A stretch of 64,000 nt of DNA, from positions 1 to 64,000 of the forward strand of contig CAYGYX010000002.1 in NCBI GenBank assembly GCA_964354255.1, given 5' to 3'. The translations under genes and the position numbers were made by a program. Below are positions 24,487 to 32,581 of this stretch, in pieces. How positions within the stretch are numbered: position 1 is the stretch's first letter; each line of letters opens with the position of its first letter. Source of the DNA: VGBK01 sp964354255. GTDB taxonomy: Bacteria; Actinomycetota; Acidimicrobiia; Spongiisociales; UBA11373. The notes under the pieces are model-generated. The model ran no database searches. It was not told the origin of the DNA and worked only from the letters and a program-made list of their open reading frames with translations.

Positions 24487-25677
24487 CTAGGGCACCACGC
24501 CCAGGGCCCGCCCGACTCGCGTGAAGGCCTCGGCTCCCTTGCCCAGGTCGTCGTCGCTGTGAGCGGCGGACACCATCACCCGGATGCGGGCCTTGCCGCG
24601 CGGGACGGTGGGAAAGCCGATGGCCTGGGCGAACACGCCGTGCTCCTCGAACAGGCGTCGCGATACCTCCTGGGCCAGGGAAGCCTCCCCGAGCATCACC
24701 GGGGTGATGGGGGTGGCACTGATGCCGATGTCGAACCCGGCCCCCGACATCATCTCCTTGAAACGGCGGGCGTTGGCCCACAGGCGCTCCACCAGCTCGG
24801 TGGAGGACTCGAGCAGGTCGACCGCGGCCAGGCAGGCGGCCACGTCGGCCGGGGTGGCCGCCGAGGAGAACAGGAAGGGGCGGGCCCGCTGGTGGAGCCA
24901 CTCGACCAGGGCCGACGACCCGGCCACGTAGCCGCCCATGACCCCGAAGGCCTTCGACATAGTCCCCACCTCGACGTCCACCCGGCCGTGGACGCCGAAA
25001 TGGTCGACGATGCCGCGCCCACCTCGGCCCAGCACCCCCTCGCCGTGGGCGTCGTCCACCATAAGCATCGCCTCGTGGCCCTCGGCCACCGGAACAAGGG
25101 CGTCGAGCGGGGCCAGGTCGCCGTCCATAGAGAACACACCGTCGGTGATCACCAGCACCCGGTGGGCCCCGGCAGCCCGAGCTTCGCGGAGGGCCCGGTC
25201 GAGGTCGCCCGGGTCGGCGTGGTGATAGATGGACCGGGCGGCCCGGGTCAGGCGCACCCCGTCGACGATGGAGGCGTGGTTCAGCTCGTCCGAGACGACC
25301 GCGTCGCCCTCGCCGACCAGGGCGGCGATGGTCCCCAGGTTGGCGGCGAAGCCGGACTGCAGGGAGATGGTGGCGGGCACTCCCTTGAAGCGGGCCAGCC
25401 GCTGCTCGAGCTCCTCGTGGATGGCCATCGTGCCGGCGATGGTGCGCACCGCCCCCGGCCCTACTCCGTAGCGCTGCAGCGCCTCGGCGGCCGCCGCCAC
25501 CAGCCGGGGATGGTCGGCGAGCCCGAGGTAGTTGTTGGAACAGAAGTTGAGCACCTGCCGGCCGTCGATGGTCAGCCAGGGGCCCTGCGGCCCGTCGATG
25601 CGCCGGATGGTGGTGTAGAGGCCCTGGCGGCGCAGGGTATCCAGCTCGTCTTGCAGGAAAGCGGTCCGGTCTGCCAT
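24487..25677 (-). CDS. kbl: Glycine C-acetyltransferase (2-amino-3-ketobutyrate CoA ligase)
   Basis: 396 residues of the alpha-oxoamine synthase family. It cleaves 2-amino-3-oxobutyrate with CoA to glycine and acetyl-CoA. Visible motifs: NFCSNNYLGLADHP, GAVRTIAGTMAIHEELEQRL, MLMVDDAHGEGVLG (PLP-binding Asp and His), and the PLP lysine in GTMSKAFGVMGGY. The ATG at 25677 has a GAGGTG ribosome site that overlaps the end of the tdh gene; a GTG two codons earlier is less likely. It directly follows threonine dehydrogenase, which makes its substrate, so the two form a threonine-to-glycine pathway. Confidence 0.92.
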   Translation of the reverse strand: MADRTAFLQDELDTLRRQGLYTTIRRIDGPQGPWLTIDGRQVLNFCSNNYLGLADHPRLVAAAAEALQRYGVGPGAVRTIAGTMAIHEELEQRLARFKGVPATISLQSGFAANLGTIAALVGEGDAVVSDELNHASIVDGVRLTRAARSIYHHADPGDLDRALREARAAGAHRVLVITDGVFSMDGDLAPLDALVPVAEGHEAMLMVDDAHGEGVLGRGGRGIVDHFGVHGRVDVEVGTMSKAFGVMGGYVAGSSALVEWLHQRARPFLFSSAATPADVAACLAAVDLLESSTELVERLWANARRFKEMMSGAGFDIGISATPITPVMLGEASLAQEVSRRLFEEHGVFAQAIGFPTVPRGKARIRVMVSAAHSDDDLGKGAEAFTRVGRALGVVP

Positions 25678-25684
25678 GTTCACC

Positions 25685-26749
25685 TCACGCAGTGGTCAGC
25701 GGCCCGTCGGCGTCGGCGGGGTCCGGGAACATCACCACCTTCCCGCACTGGCCCGAGGCCATCAGGGCGAAGGCGGCCTCGAAATCGGCGAGGGCGAAGC
25801 GGTGAGTCACCATCGGCGCGAGATCCACCGCCCCGCTGCGCAGCATCGCACGCATCTGGTACCAGGTGGCCCACAGGCGCCGGCCGGCGATGCCGTGCAC
25901 CGTGGCCCCCTTGAAGACGATGCGGTTGTCGAAGTCGAAATCGATCGTCCGGGAGAACAGGCCGAGCAGCGCGGCCTCACCTCCGGGGCGAAGCAGGCGG
26001 AAGCCCTGGTCGATGGCGGAGGCCACTCCCGACATCTCCAGCAGCACGTCTACGCCGTCCCCGTCGGTGGCCGACATGACGGCCTCGTACAGGTCGACCA
26101 GGGAGGGGTTGAAGGTGGCCTCGGCCCCCATGGCCCGGGCCAGGGCAAGCCGGTACTCGCTGATGTCGCTGGCCAGCACAGTGCGGGCGCCGAGGGCTCG
26201 GGCGGCGGCGATGGACATCACGCCCACCGGGCCGCAGCCGGTCACCAGCACCTTGCGTCCGGCCACGGCCGGCGTGGAGGCGGTGTGGACCGCGTTGCCG
26301 AAGTTCTCTTGGAGAGAAGCGATCGAGTAGGACATGCCGGGCGGGTCGGGCCAGCAGTTGACCGCCGGGGCGGCCACGAACTCGGCAAAGACCCCATCGC
26401 GATGCACCCCGAAGATGCTGGTCTGGGGGCACAGGTGCCCCTTGCCGGTGCGGCAGAGCACGCAGACCCCGCACACCACATGCGACTCGACCGATACCAG
26501 CGAGCCCAGGGGCGGGTCGGAGACACCCTCCCCGTGGGCAACGACGAGGCCACAGGTCTCGTGGCCGATGACGCGCGGCGGGACGACGCGGTCGACGGCC
26601 CAGGGGTCCCAGTTGCGGATGTGCAGGTCGGTGCCACAGATCGACGCTGCCTTGACCTTGAGGAGCACCTCACCTCGCCCCGGCCGAGGCGTGGGCACGT
26701 CCACCATGGCAAGGCCGGGGCCGGGGCCCGGCTTCACTACCGCGTGCAT
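25685..26749 (-). CDS. tdh: L-threonine 3-dehydrogenase (zinc-dependent)
   Basis: 354 residues from ATG 26749 (GTG 26758 possible). It oxidises L-threonine to 2-amino-3-oxobutyrate with NAD+. The medium-chain dehydrogenase features are present: catalytic zinc ligands in SICGTDLHI and GHETCG, the structural-zinc cysteines (VVCGVCVLCRTGKGHLC), a nucleotide fold TGCGPVGVMSIAAARALGA, and the threonine-dehydrogenase marker FGNAVHTA. A TAGGGT box lies 7 bases before the ATG. It is transcribed together with kbl (8 bases apart), which supports this assignment over other zinc alcohol dehydrogenases. Confidence 0.88.
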   Translation of the reverse strand: MHAVVKPGPGPGLAMVDVPTPRPGRGEVLLKVKAASICGTDLHIRNWDPWAVDRVVPPRVIGHETCGLVVAHGEGVSDPPLGSLVSVESHVVCGVCVLCRTGKGHLCPQTSIFGVHRDGVFAEFVAAPAVNCWPDPPGMSYSIASLQENFGNAVHTASTPAVAGRKVLVTGCGPVGVMSIAAARALGARTVLASDISEYRLALARAMGAEATFNPSLVDLYEAVMSATDGDGVDVLLEMSGVASAIDQGFRLLRPGGEAALLGLFSRTIDFDFDNRIVFKGATVHGIAGRRLWATWYQMRAMLRSGAVDLAPMVTHRFALADFEAAFALMASGQCGKVVMFPDPADADGPLTTA

Positions 26750-26845
26750 CACTCCCACCCTACCGGGCCGGCGCCGCCCGGGGGGCCGGGCGAGGGATTT
26801 GGGCAGTTCTCGAGGGATTCAACCGGGCGGGCCATACTGTGGCCC

Positions 26846-28489
26846 ATGCGCGCCCGCCTCGCCCTCTCGGCACTGGTCCTCGGGGCCGGCTGGCTGCCCG
26901 CCTCGCCGGCTGCAGCCGGGGGCGAGACCCTGGTGTCGGTGGTTCCGGCGGTGCAGCCGACCTTCCGGGCGACTATGCCGGAACGCTTCGGCGGCGACGA
27001 GGACGGGGACGGTCTGATCGACCTACCCAACACGGTCGAGTACGTGCAGAGCTGCCCGGGCGCCTGCGACGGCCCCGTGCGCTTCACCCTGCGGCTGGAC
27101 GCCTCCGCCAGCCGGGCCACCCTGGCCGGGGCACCGCTGGCGATCATCGGCTATCGATGGCGCATCACCAGCCCGAATGGCCTGTTGCTGGCCCGCTCGA
27201 CGTCGCTGCCCGCGGTGGAGGTGCAGTTGCCCGAGGGGACCTACCGGGTGGCGCTCGACGTTCAGGCAGCTCTCGGCTGGGGCACGGCAACCGCGCGAGT
27301 GGAGCGGGAGGTGGTGGTCGAGGACCTGCTCATCGTGGCCGTGGGCGACTCGTATGCCTCCGGGGACGGCAATCCGGAGCGTTCCCGCCCGCCGGGAGCG
27401 GACGAGGCGGTGTGGGCCGATTCACCGGGCGACCCGGCAGCAGAGGCTGCCCACACGACGGCCCATCGCTCCACGGTCGCCTGGCCCGGCCTCGCCGCCC
27501 TGGCGCTGGAGCGGGACGACCCGGCCACTTCGGTGACCTTCGTCTCGCTGGCCGCCACCGGCGCGCGGGTGGGCCGGGGCCTACTGGAGGCGCAGTCGGG
27601 CGACGGCGGGCCGGGACAGCTGGACAAGGTGGCCGCCCTGGTGGGAGGGCGGCGCATCGATGCCCTCCTCGTCTCGATCGGAGGCAACGACATCGGCTTC
27701 GCCCGCATCGTGCGCGGCCTGGTCGACGCCGACCCGCAGGGCGACCCGGTCTGCTACCGGGTCGACGTGGAGAACGTGTGGCGGTCGACGGCCGACGGCG
27801 ACTGGAACCGGGGATCGGGCCTGCGCTTCGCCCTGCCCTGGGGCGTCGCATGCCGCGAGAGGCAAGAGACCGGACGGCCCGTGCTCCCCGGCCTGCAGGG
27901 CCTGCCCGCCGAGCTGGACGCCCTCGCGGCGGGCATCGAGGGGGGCCTCCAGGTGGAGAGGGTCTACCTGATGGAGTACCCGGACCCCACCGGCGCGGGC
28001 GACGGTGTCGAGAGGTGCGCCGAGATCGCCGGAGATCTGACGCCCCCGTTCGGCTTCCATGAGATCGACACCGCCGAGCAGGCCGCCGCCCAGACCCGGG
28101 TGCTGGGCCCGCTCAACCAGGCCCTGGCCGAGGCGGCCCGGCGCCACGGCTGGGTGCTCGTCGATGAGATCGCCAGCGCCTTCGCGGCCGGGCACGGGTA
28201 CTGCGCCGAGCGGCCCGACTACGGCGCACCCCCGAACGACCGGGTCGAGACGGCGGCCCCCTTCCCGCGGCTCTCCCCCGAGGGGTGGTACCGCCACCCG
28301 CTACAGGAGGATCTGAGCGACCTCCTGGCCGAGCCCGGTCTGTCCTGGTACCGGACGGCTTCCCAGTCGGTGGTACTGCAGGGGCCCGGGGCCCGATGGG
28401 ACACGACCGGGACGTTGCACCCCAACGAGCTGGGCCACCTGGCCATGGCGAGGGCCCTCCTGGAGGCCATGCGCCCGGCGGGGGGCTAG
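26846..28489 (+). CDS. Large secreted SGNH/GDSL hydrolase
   Basis: 547 residues. The signal peptide (LALSALVLGAGWLPASPAAAG) is followed by an N-terminal beta domain that contains a calcium-like loop GGDEDGDGLIDLPN and a PKD-like strand set (YRWRITSPNGLLL...GTYRVAL). The hydrolase domain starts near residue 165: VAVGDSYASGDGNP (block I Ser), SIGGNDIGFA (block III Asn), and TLHPNELGHLAMA (block V, His). Cysteines in the lid region (VCYRV, GVACRER, RCAEI, GYCAER) could form disulfides. It resembles secreted actinobacterial GDSL lipases/esterases. CATACT, 7 bases before the ATG, suggests a leaderless mRNA. In the same frame the reading frame is open for 1.2 kb upstream, but that DNA is tdh on the other strand. 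Confidence 0.87.
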   Translation: MRARLALSALVLGAGWLPASPAAAGGETLVSVVPAVQPTFRATMPERFGGDEDGDGLIDLPNTVEYVQSCPGACDGPVRFTLRLDASASRATLAGAPLAIIGYRWRITSPNGLLLARSTSLPAVEVQLPEGTYRVALDVQAALGWGTATARVEREVVVEDLLIVAVGDSYASGDGNPERSRPPGADEAVWADSPGDPAAEAAHTTAHRSTVAWPGLAALALERDDPATSVTFVSLAATGARVGRGLLEAQSGDGGPGQLDKVAALVGGRRIDALLVSIGGNDIGFARIVRGLVDADPQGDPVCYRVDVENVWRSTADGDWNRGSGLRFALPWGVACRERQETGRPVLPGLQGLPAELDALAAGIEGGLQVERVYLMEYPDPTGAGDGVERCAEIAGDLTPPFGFHEIDTAEQAAAQTRVLGPLNQALAEAARRHGWVLVDEIASAFAAGHGYCAERPDYGAPPNDRVETAAPFPRLSPEGWYRHPLQEDLSDLLAEPGLSWYRTASQSVVLQGPGARWDTTGTLHPNELGHLAMARALLEAMRPAGG

Positions 28490-28507
28490 CCGGGCTACCG
28501 GCCCGGC
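28489..28507. terminator. Bidirectional hairpin between convergent genes
   Basis: GCCGGGC-TACCG-GCCCGGC, a perfect 7-bp stem at the end of the SGNH gene and 26 bases past the end of the opposing MFS gene. Confidence 0.55.
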
Positions 28508-28532
28508 GTTCGAGGAGCCCCCGCGGCCGGGC

Positions 28533-29813
28533 TCAGGCTGCCGGGCCGGCAGCGCGCAAGCGGATGCGCCAGAGGCTGGTGCCGGTGAGGAAGAGGGCCA
28601 TGGCCACGATCGTGGCCGAGGCCCCGGTGTATACCGCAGGCAGCCCGAAGGCCTGGCCGGCGGCTCCGCCGAGCACCGCTCCGAGGGGCAGGCCGGCCCA
28701 GGAGAGGGTGCGCGAAGCGGCGATGACCCGGCCCCGGAGCCCCGGCGGGGGCAGCTGCTGGCGCATGGTCGTGAAGGCGACGTTGAGGAACGAGACGCCG
28801 GTGACCGCCACCCCGGCAGGCAGGATGGCGAACAGAGTGGTGAGGGGCGGTGACAGCTCGGCGAGCGCCGGAGCGGCGAGGGCGAGAGCCAGGAACCCTG
28901 CCCCCATGGCCCCCAGCCCGCAGACGAAGGTGCGACCCAGCCCGAGGCGCCGGGCCAGGGTGGGGGCGGCCACCACTCCCAGCGCCCCCAGCAGCGAGTG
29001 GCCCCCGAAGAACCAGCCGATGAGCGCGCTCTCCGTCAGCCCCAGCTGCTCTTGGCAGAACAGGACCAGCAGCGCCTCCATGGGGACGAAGACCAGGTTG
29101 GCGGCCGTCCCCGCCAGGGTGGTCACCCGCAGCGCCGGCAGCCGCCAGAGGCAGGACATGCCCTGGCGGAAGGAGCTCAGCCAGGGATCCCGGGCCGGGG
29201 CGGGGCGAGGACGGATCTCCATGAGGACCAGCAGCGTGGCGGCGGAGACCACGAAGGTCGCCGCGTCGAGGCCGAACGCCAGGCGAAAGCCGCCGGCGGT
29301 CCCCGCCAGAAAGCCCGCCAGAGGGGGGCCGAGTGTCCAGGCCAGGCTGCGCACGAACTGGAGGCGGCTGTTGACCACTACCAGGGCGTCATCCCCGGCG
29401 AGGGTGGGGAGCCAGGCCTGGAAGCCGGAGTCGAAGGTGACGGTGAGGCTCCCCACCACGAAGGCGGCCACAAAGACCATCCACACCTCGGCCACCCCGG
29501 CTGCTGCCGCCAGCCCGAGCGCGAGGAACGCCCAGGCCCGGGCCAGGTCGGCAATGATCAGGGTCCGGCGCAGAGGGGCCCGGTCGAGCAACACCCCCAC
29601 CGCGAACCCGAAGAGCAGGGTGGGGATCGTCTCCAGAGCGGTGGTGAGTCCCAGGTCGAGAGCCGACCCGGTCAGGTGCACGACGAACAGGGGGAGAGCC
29701 AGCAGGGCGACGTAGTCCCCGAACAGGGAGGCCGACTGGCCGGCCAGGACCCACCGTACGTTGCGGCGGGCCGCGGCCGCATCGGCAGGGCGCAACCGGC
29801 CGGTGCCGCTCAT
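28533..29813 (-). CDS. MFS transporter, EntS/MFS_3-like
   Basis: 426 residues, 12 predicted helices. N-terminal NVRWVLAGQSASLFGDYVALLALPLFVVHLTGS, the motif-A-like GVLLDRAPLRRTLIIADLARA and the late LRGRVIAASRTLSWAGLPLGAVLGG are those of the MFS_3 exporter group. It is a distant paralogue of the carrier at 7658-8935. TAGGCT lies 8 bases before the ATG at 29813 and the gene shares a 62-base divergent promoter region with the LON-domain gene. Substrate unknown: macrolides, siderophores and other metabolites are handled by relatives. Confidence 0.9.
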   Translation of the reverse strand: MSGTGRLRPADAAAARRNVRWVLAGQSASLFGDYVALLALPLFVVHLTGSALDLGLTTALETIPTLLFGFAVGVLLDRAPLRRTLIIADLARAWAFLALGLAAAAGVAEVWMVFVAAFVVGSLTVTFDSGFQAWLPTLAGDDALVVVNSRLQFVRSLAWTLGPPLAGFLAGTAGGFRLAFGLDAATFVVSAATLLVLMEIRPRPAPARDPWLSSFRQGMSCLWRLPALRVTTLAGTAANLVFVPMEALLVLFCQEQLGLTESALIGWFFGGHSLLGALGVVAAPTLARRLGLGRTFVCGLGAMGAGFLALALAAPALAELSPPLTTLFAILPAGVAVTGVSFLNVAFTTMRQQLPPPGLRGRVIAASRTLSWAGLPLGAVLGGAAGQAFGLPAVYTGASATIVAMALFLTGTSLWRIRLRAAGPAA

Positions 29814-29863
29814 CGGCGGCGAGCCTAACCGCCGGCAGCCCGGCTTCCGGGGACCGGGCGGCG

Positions 29864-29869
29864 TACGAT
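29864..29869 (+). promoter_or_regulatory. -10 box of the LON-domain gene (leaderless)
   Basis: TACGAT ends exactly 6 bases before the GTG start at 29876; no ribosome site lies between. Confidence 0.5.
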
Positions 29870-29875
29870 CTGCCG

Positions 29876-30463
29876 GTGAGCCCGGCCTACCTGCCTCTGC
29901 TGTCCATCCGCCGGGTGCTGGTGCCCGGAACGAGGGCGGCGTTGCCTTCCGCCCGTACGGACCTGCGGGCAGGGGAGCACGTGGTGACTGCTCTCGAGCC
30001 GGATGGAGACGAGCGGGCGGTAACCCGCTCGGTAGGCACCCTGGCTCACCTCGAGGAGGTGCGGCCCCTAGGGCCCGAGGCCGTCCTGTTGCGGCTCAGC
30101 GGCCGGCGGCTGGTCCGGCTCACGGAAGCGGAGCAGCGGGAAGGCCGGTGGTGGGCGAAGGTAGCCGAGATCGCCGAACCGAATCGGGAGGCGAGCCCTT
30201 TGATCGAAGAGGCCGAGAGGGCGGTGCGCCGGTACCTGGCCCTGCGGAGCGAGGCCGGAGAGGGCGGCGGGCCGATCGTCGAACTCAGCCGGGACCCGGT
30301 GGCCGCCTCACATGAGGTAGCCTCCAACCTGCACATCAGCTGGCCGGAAGTGCAGGACATCCTCGAGGCCGGCAGTGCCGCCGACCGGCTGCGCCGGGCG
30401 GGGGCCGTGCTCGACAGGGAAACGGAGCTGCTGCGGCGGCTCCTCGGCCGGGAAGGTACCTAG
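29876..30463 (+). CDS. LON substrate-binding (N-terminal) domain protein
   Basis: 195 residues, no protease domain. The start LPLLSIRRVLVPGTRAAL and the following VGTLAHLEEVRPLGPEAVLLRLSGRRLVRL match the N-terminal domain of Lon; the C-terminal EVASNLHISWPEVQDILEAGSAADRLRRAGAVLDRETELL matches the helical part of that domain, so it is a complete stand-alone N-domain. Such proteins are common in bacteria; a role in substrate recognition or a link to protein quality control is possible but not shown. It is the first gene of a small unit with the two membrane proteins that follow: its TAG shares a base with the next GTG. Confidence 0.8.
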   Translation: MSPAYLPLLSIRRVLVPGTRAALPSARTDLRAGEHVVTALEPDGDERAVTRSVGTLAHLEEVRPLGPEAVLLRLSGRRLVRLTEAEQREGRWWAKVAEIAEPNREASPLIEEAERAVRRYLALRSEAGEGGGPIVELSRDPVAASHEVASNLHISWPEVQDILEAGSAADRLRRAGAVLDRETELLRRLLGREGT

Positions 30464-30756
30464 TGGCGAAGGCGAGAGAGCTCCCCCAGCAGGTCGGCGA
30501 GTTCGTGGCGCTGGCCAAGGAATACACCAAACAGCGAACCCTGGAGCCCGCCAAGGCCCTCGGGAGGGCAGCCGGGCTTGGCTTCGCCGCCGCCCTCCTG
30601 CTCTCCCTGGCCGCCCTCTTCGGGGCGGTGGCAGGGATGCGGCTCATCGTCGACGCGCTTCCCGATGGCCGCATCTGGGGAGGCTTCGGCTACATCCTGG
30701 CCGCCTTCGGCTTGTTCGGCGTGGCCGGGATCATCGCATGGAGGGCCGCCAAGTGA
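30463..30756 (+). CDS. Two-helix membrane protein, holin-X-like
   Basis: 97 residues from a GTG that overlaps the upstream TAG by one base. An amphipathic N-terminus (FVALAKEYTKQRTLEPAKALGR) leads into two membrane helices (GLGFAAALLLSLAALFGAVAG and IWGGFGYILAAFGLFGVAGIIAW). This layout is that of small actinobacterial proteins sometimes placed with holin superfamily III; they are chromosomal and not linked to phage. Function is not known. It is coupled by GTGA to the next small gene. Confidence 0.6.
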   Translation: MAKARELPQQVGEFVALAKEYTKQRTLEPAKALGRAAGLGFAAALLLSLAALFGAVAGMRLIVDALPDGRIWGGFGYILAAFGLFGVAGIIAWRAAK

Positions 30757-30947
30757 GAGTGGAGAAGGCCGATCTCGAGGCCAAGCTGCAGGAGATCCAG
30801 GGAATTGTCGACGAGACCACCCAGTCGGCGCGGGGGGCCGTCGTGGTGACGGTGGCGGTGGTCGTGCTGATTGCCCTGTTCTTCCTGCTGGGCAAGCGCC
30901 GGGGCAAGAAGGGCAGCGCCCGGGTCGAGGTGTACCGCCTCGGCTGA
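30753..30947 (+). CDS. Single-pass membrane protein with N-terminal coiled coil
   Basis: 64 residues; its GTG overlaps the previous stop (GTGA). A heptad-like N-terminus (KADLEAKLQEIQGIVDETT) precedes one membrane helix (GAVVVTVAVVVLIALFFLLG) and a basic stop (KRRGKKG). It likely works with the preceding membrane protein, given the coupled translation. No family recognised with confidence. Confidence 0.65.
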   Translation: MRVEKADLEAKLQEIQGIVDETTQSARGAVVVTVAVVVLIALFFLLGKRRGKKGSARVEVYRLG

Positions 30948-30978
30948 CGGCAGGGTCGCAAGCGTGCGCCCTCCAGCT

Positions 30979-31197
30979 TCAGCCCTCGACTTCGAGCTCC
31001 TCGTCGCTGCCTGCCAGCCGTATGCGCAGTGACTCTCCGCTGCGCAAAGTGCGCGCGTAGAGCAGGCGCTTGCGCGGGCCGGCGAACCGGCGGAACACCC
31101 CGACCACGGCCACAGCCGTCCCCAGGCCGGCCAGCAAGGCGTTGCCCCGCCGGGCCCCGCCGGCGAGCGCCCGGATACCGGTTCGGATGAAGTCCAC
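30979..31197 (-). CDS. Small membrane-associated protein, unknown
   Basis: 72 residues. A short hydrophobic stretch (ALLAGLGTAVAVVGVF) lies near the middle, after a basic N-terminus, followed by KRLLYARTLRSGESLRIRLAGSDEELEVEG, a strand-rich end. It resembles small conserved actinobacterial membrane proteins found next to the previous two, but I cannot name it. It converges on the plus-strand unit. Confidence 0.5.
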   Translation of the reverse strand: MDFIRTGIRALAGGARRGNALLAGLGTAVAVVGVFRRFAGPRKRLLYARTLRSGESLRIRLAGSDEELEVEG

Positions 31198-31248
31198 CGG
31201 CGGATCTTAGGGGTTCGGGGAAGGTCGGCATGGCCCTAGAGTGACACC

Positions 31249-31350
31249 GTGTTCCGGCACCGCACCCGCCTGGTGAAGTGGCTGGGCGTCATCCTGGCGG
31301 TGATGCTGCTGCTCTCCTTCACCCTTCCCCTGCTCCTCTCCGGACGGTGA
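31249..31350 (+). CDS. 33-residue membrane microprotein upstream of trmI
   Basis: GTG start, peptide VFRHRTRLVKWLGVILAV then a leucine-rich helix and SGR before TGA. The basic head and one strong membrane helix look like a real small protein. Its TGA overlaps the trmI GTG (GTGA), the same coupling used by true operon genes in this window. It may instead act as a leader that couples ribosomes to trmI. Confidence 0.5.
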   Translation: MFRHRTRLVKWLGVILAVMLLLSFTLPLLLSGR

Positions 31351-32156
31351 GCGAGGTCTTCCGCCCCGGTGAGCCGTGCCTGCTCGTGGACGGGCGGGGC
31401 CGGCACTACCTGGTCGACCTCGACCCGGATGGTGTCTTCCAGTACCACGTGGGAGCCCTGCCGCTCGGCCGGGTGATCGGGCAGCCGGAGGGGGCGGTGC
31501 TTCGCTCGTCGGGGGAAGGGCGGCTGGTGGCATTGCGCCCCCGCCTGGCCGACTACATCCTCCGGATGCGCCGGGGAGCGCAGGTGGTCTACCCGAAGGA
31601 CATCGGGCCCATCCTGCACTGGGGGGACATAGGCCCCGGGATGAGGGTCCTCGAGGCCGGCACCGGGTCCGGGGCGCTCACCATGGCTCTGGTACAAGCA
31701 GTAGGGCCCACCGGGAACGTGGTCAGTGTCGAGGAGCGGCCCGACCACGCGGCCGGGGCCCGCGCTGCCATCCTGCGCTTCTTCGGAGAGCTGCCGCCCA
31801 ACCTATCGCTGCGCCTCGGAAGGGTGGAGGACGTGGTGGAAGAGGTGGCCCCCCATCGGCTGGTCCTCGACCTGCCCGAGCCGTGGCTGGTGGTAGGCCC
31901 GGCCGCCGCCGGGCTGGCCGAGGGTGGGGTGCTCACCACCTACCTGCCGACCGTTCCGCAGGTGCAGCACCTCCACGATGAGCTTCGACGCTCCCGCCGG
32001 TTCCTCGACGTCTTCACCTTTGAGATCCTGCTTCGCGAGTGGGTGGCGGAAGGCCGCTCGGTGCGGCCGGCGAGCCAGATGGTGGGTCACACCGGGTTCA
32101 TCACCACCGCCCGCAGGGTGGCGCCGCTGGGAGGCGACGAAGAAGACCGGGAATAG
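31347..32156 (+). CDS. trmI: tRNA (adenine-58-N1)-methyltransferase TrmI
   Basis: 269 residues from GTG 31347. The N-terminal beta domain (ILRMRRGAQVVYPKDIGPIL) and the SAM fold (VLEAGTGSGALTMAL, motif I; SVEERPDHA, motif II; LVLDLPEPW, motif IV) are those of the TrmI family, which makes m1A58 in the T loop of tRNAs as a tetramer. The C-terminal REWVAEGRSVRPASQMVGHTGFI segment is characteristic. In mycobacteria the orthologue Rv2118c also lies just upstream of the proteasomal ATPase gene, as here. A hairpin follows the stop. Confidence 0.93.
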   Translation: MSEVFRPGEPCLLVDGRGRHYLVDLDPDGVFQYHVGALPLGRVIGQPEGAVLRSSGEGRLVALRPRLADYILRMRRGAQVVYPKDIGPILHWGDIGPGMRVLEAGTGSGALTMALVQAVGPTGNVVSVEERPDHAAGARAAILRFFGELPPNLSLRLGRVEDVVEEVAPHRLVLDLPEPWLVVGPAAAGLAEGGVLTTYLPTVPQVQHLHDELRRSRRFLDVFTFEILLREWVAEGRSVRPASQMVGHTGFITTARRVAPLGGDEEDRE

Positions 32157-32157
32157 G

Positions 32158-32186
32158 CGGGGCCCCGCCGGGAAGGCGGGGCCCCG
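32158..32186. terminator. Strong bidirectional hairpin between trmI and the ferredoxin gene
   Basis: CGGGGCCCCGCC and GGCGGGGCCCCG form a perfect 12-bp stem around GGGAA. It is placed to end both convergent transcripts; no U tract. Confidence 0.75.
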
Positions 32187-32209
32187 TGCCGGAGAGGCGG
32201 CGGGGCCGG

Positions 32210-32458
32210 CTACTCCTCGATGATGAAAATGCACTCGCCGGGGCACTCCTCGGCCGACTCGCGGGTGGCGTCCTCCAGGCCCGCCGGGACCTGAGCAATA
32301 CCTTCGGCACCCTGCGGGCTGCCCTTGGCGGCGGCGTAGATCTTGTCGCCCTCCCGTACATAGGCCAGCCCGTCGTCCAGTAGGACGAAGACATCCGGGG
32401 CGATCTCCTCGCAGAGCCCGTCGCCGGTGCACAGGTCCTGGTCGATCCAAACCTTCAT
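32210..32458 (-). CDS. [3Fe-4S]/[4Fe-4S]-type small ferredoxin
   Basis: 82 residues from ATG 32458, with ribosome site GAGGGGAACA and a TACAAT -10 at 32495-32490. It has DQDLCTGDGLCEEIAPDVF (two Cys, spacing C-x5-C) and EECPGECIFI at the C-terminus, the pattern of single-cluster actinobacterial ferredoxins that serve cytochromes P450 or other oxidoreductases. A central stretch (IYAAAKGSPQGAEGIAQVP) is longer than usual. Ferredoxin genes sit next to mpa in some other actinobacteria too; whether it has anything to do with pupylation is unknown. Confidence 0.85.
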   Translation of the reverse strand: MKVWIDQDLCTGDGLCEEIAPDVFVLLDDGLAYVREGDKIYAAAKGSPQGAEGIAQVPAGLEDATRESAEECPGECIFIIEE

Positions 32459-32489
32459 TGTTCCCCTCTGTAGTCGGGATTCGGCAAGC

Positions 32490-32495
32490 ATTGTA
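32490..32495 (-). promoter_or_regulatory. -10 box of the ferredoxin gene
   Basis: TACAAT on the minus strand, 31 bases before the ATG, with a ribosome site between. Confidence 0.45.
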
Positions 32496-32547
32496 TCGGC
32501 CGTGCTCGACCTCCCGGTCCACTCCCGAGACAGTAGGGTGCCGGCCG

Positions 32548-32553
32548 TATACT
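32548..32553 (+). promoter_or_regulatory. -10 box of the mpa-prcA operon
   Basis: TATACT, 28 bases before the mpa GTG, leaving a short leader with the GGGAGGG ribosome site (32570-32576). It is the only good -10 seen ahead of the proteasome operon. Confidence 0.5.
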
Positions 32554-32581
32554 GACCGGCGGCCTACCCGGGAGGGCCCCC

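Noticed and set aside
25676..28489. Very long open frame (937 codons) over tdh and the SGNH hydrolase
   Set aside because: Only the part from 26846 has a signal peptide, hydrolase motifs and a promoter box; the first 1.2 kb is antisense to tdh.
30463..30756. Phage holin
   Set aside because: The layout resembles holin-X-like small proteins, but no lysis or phage genes are near and it is coupled to a LON-domain gene, so a resident membrane protein is more likely.
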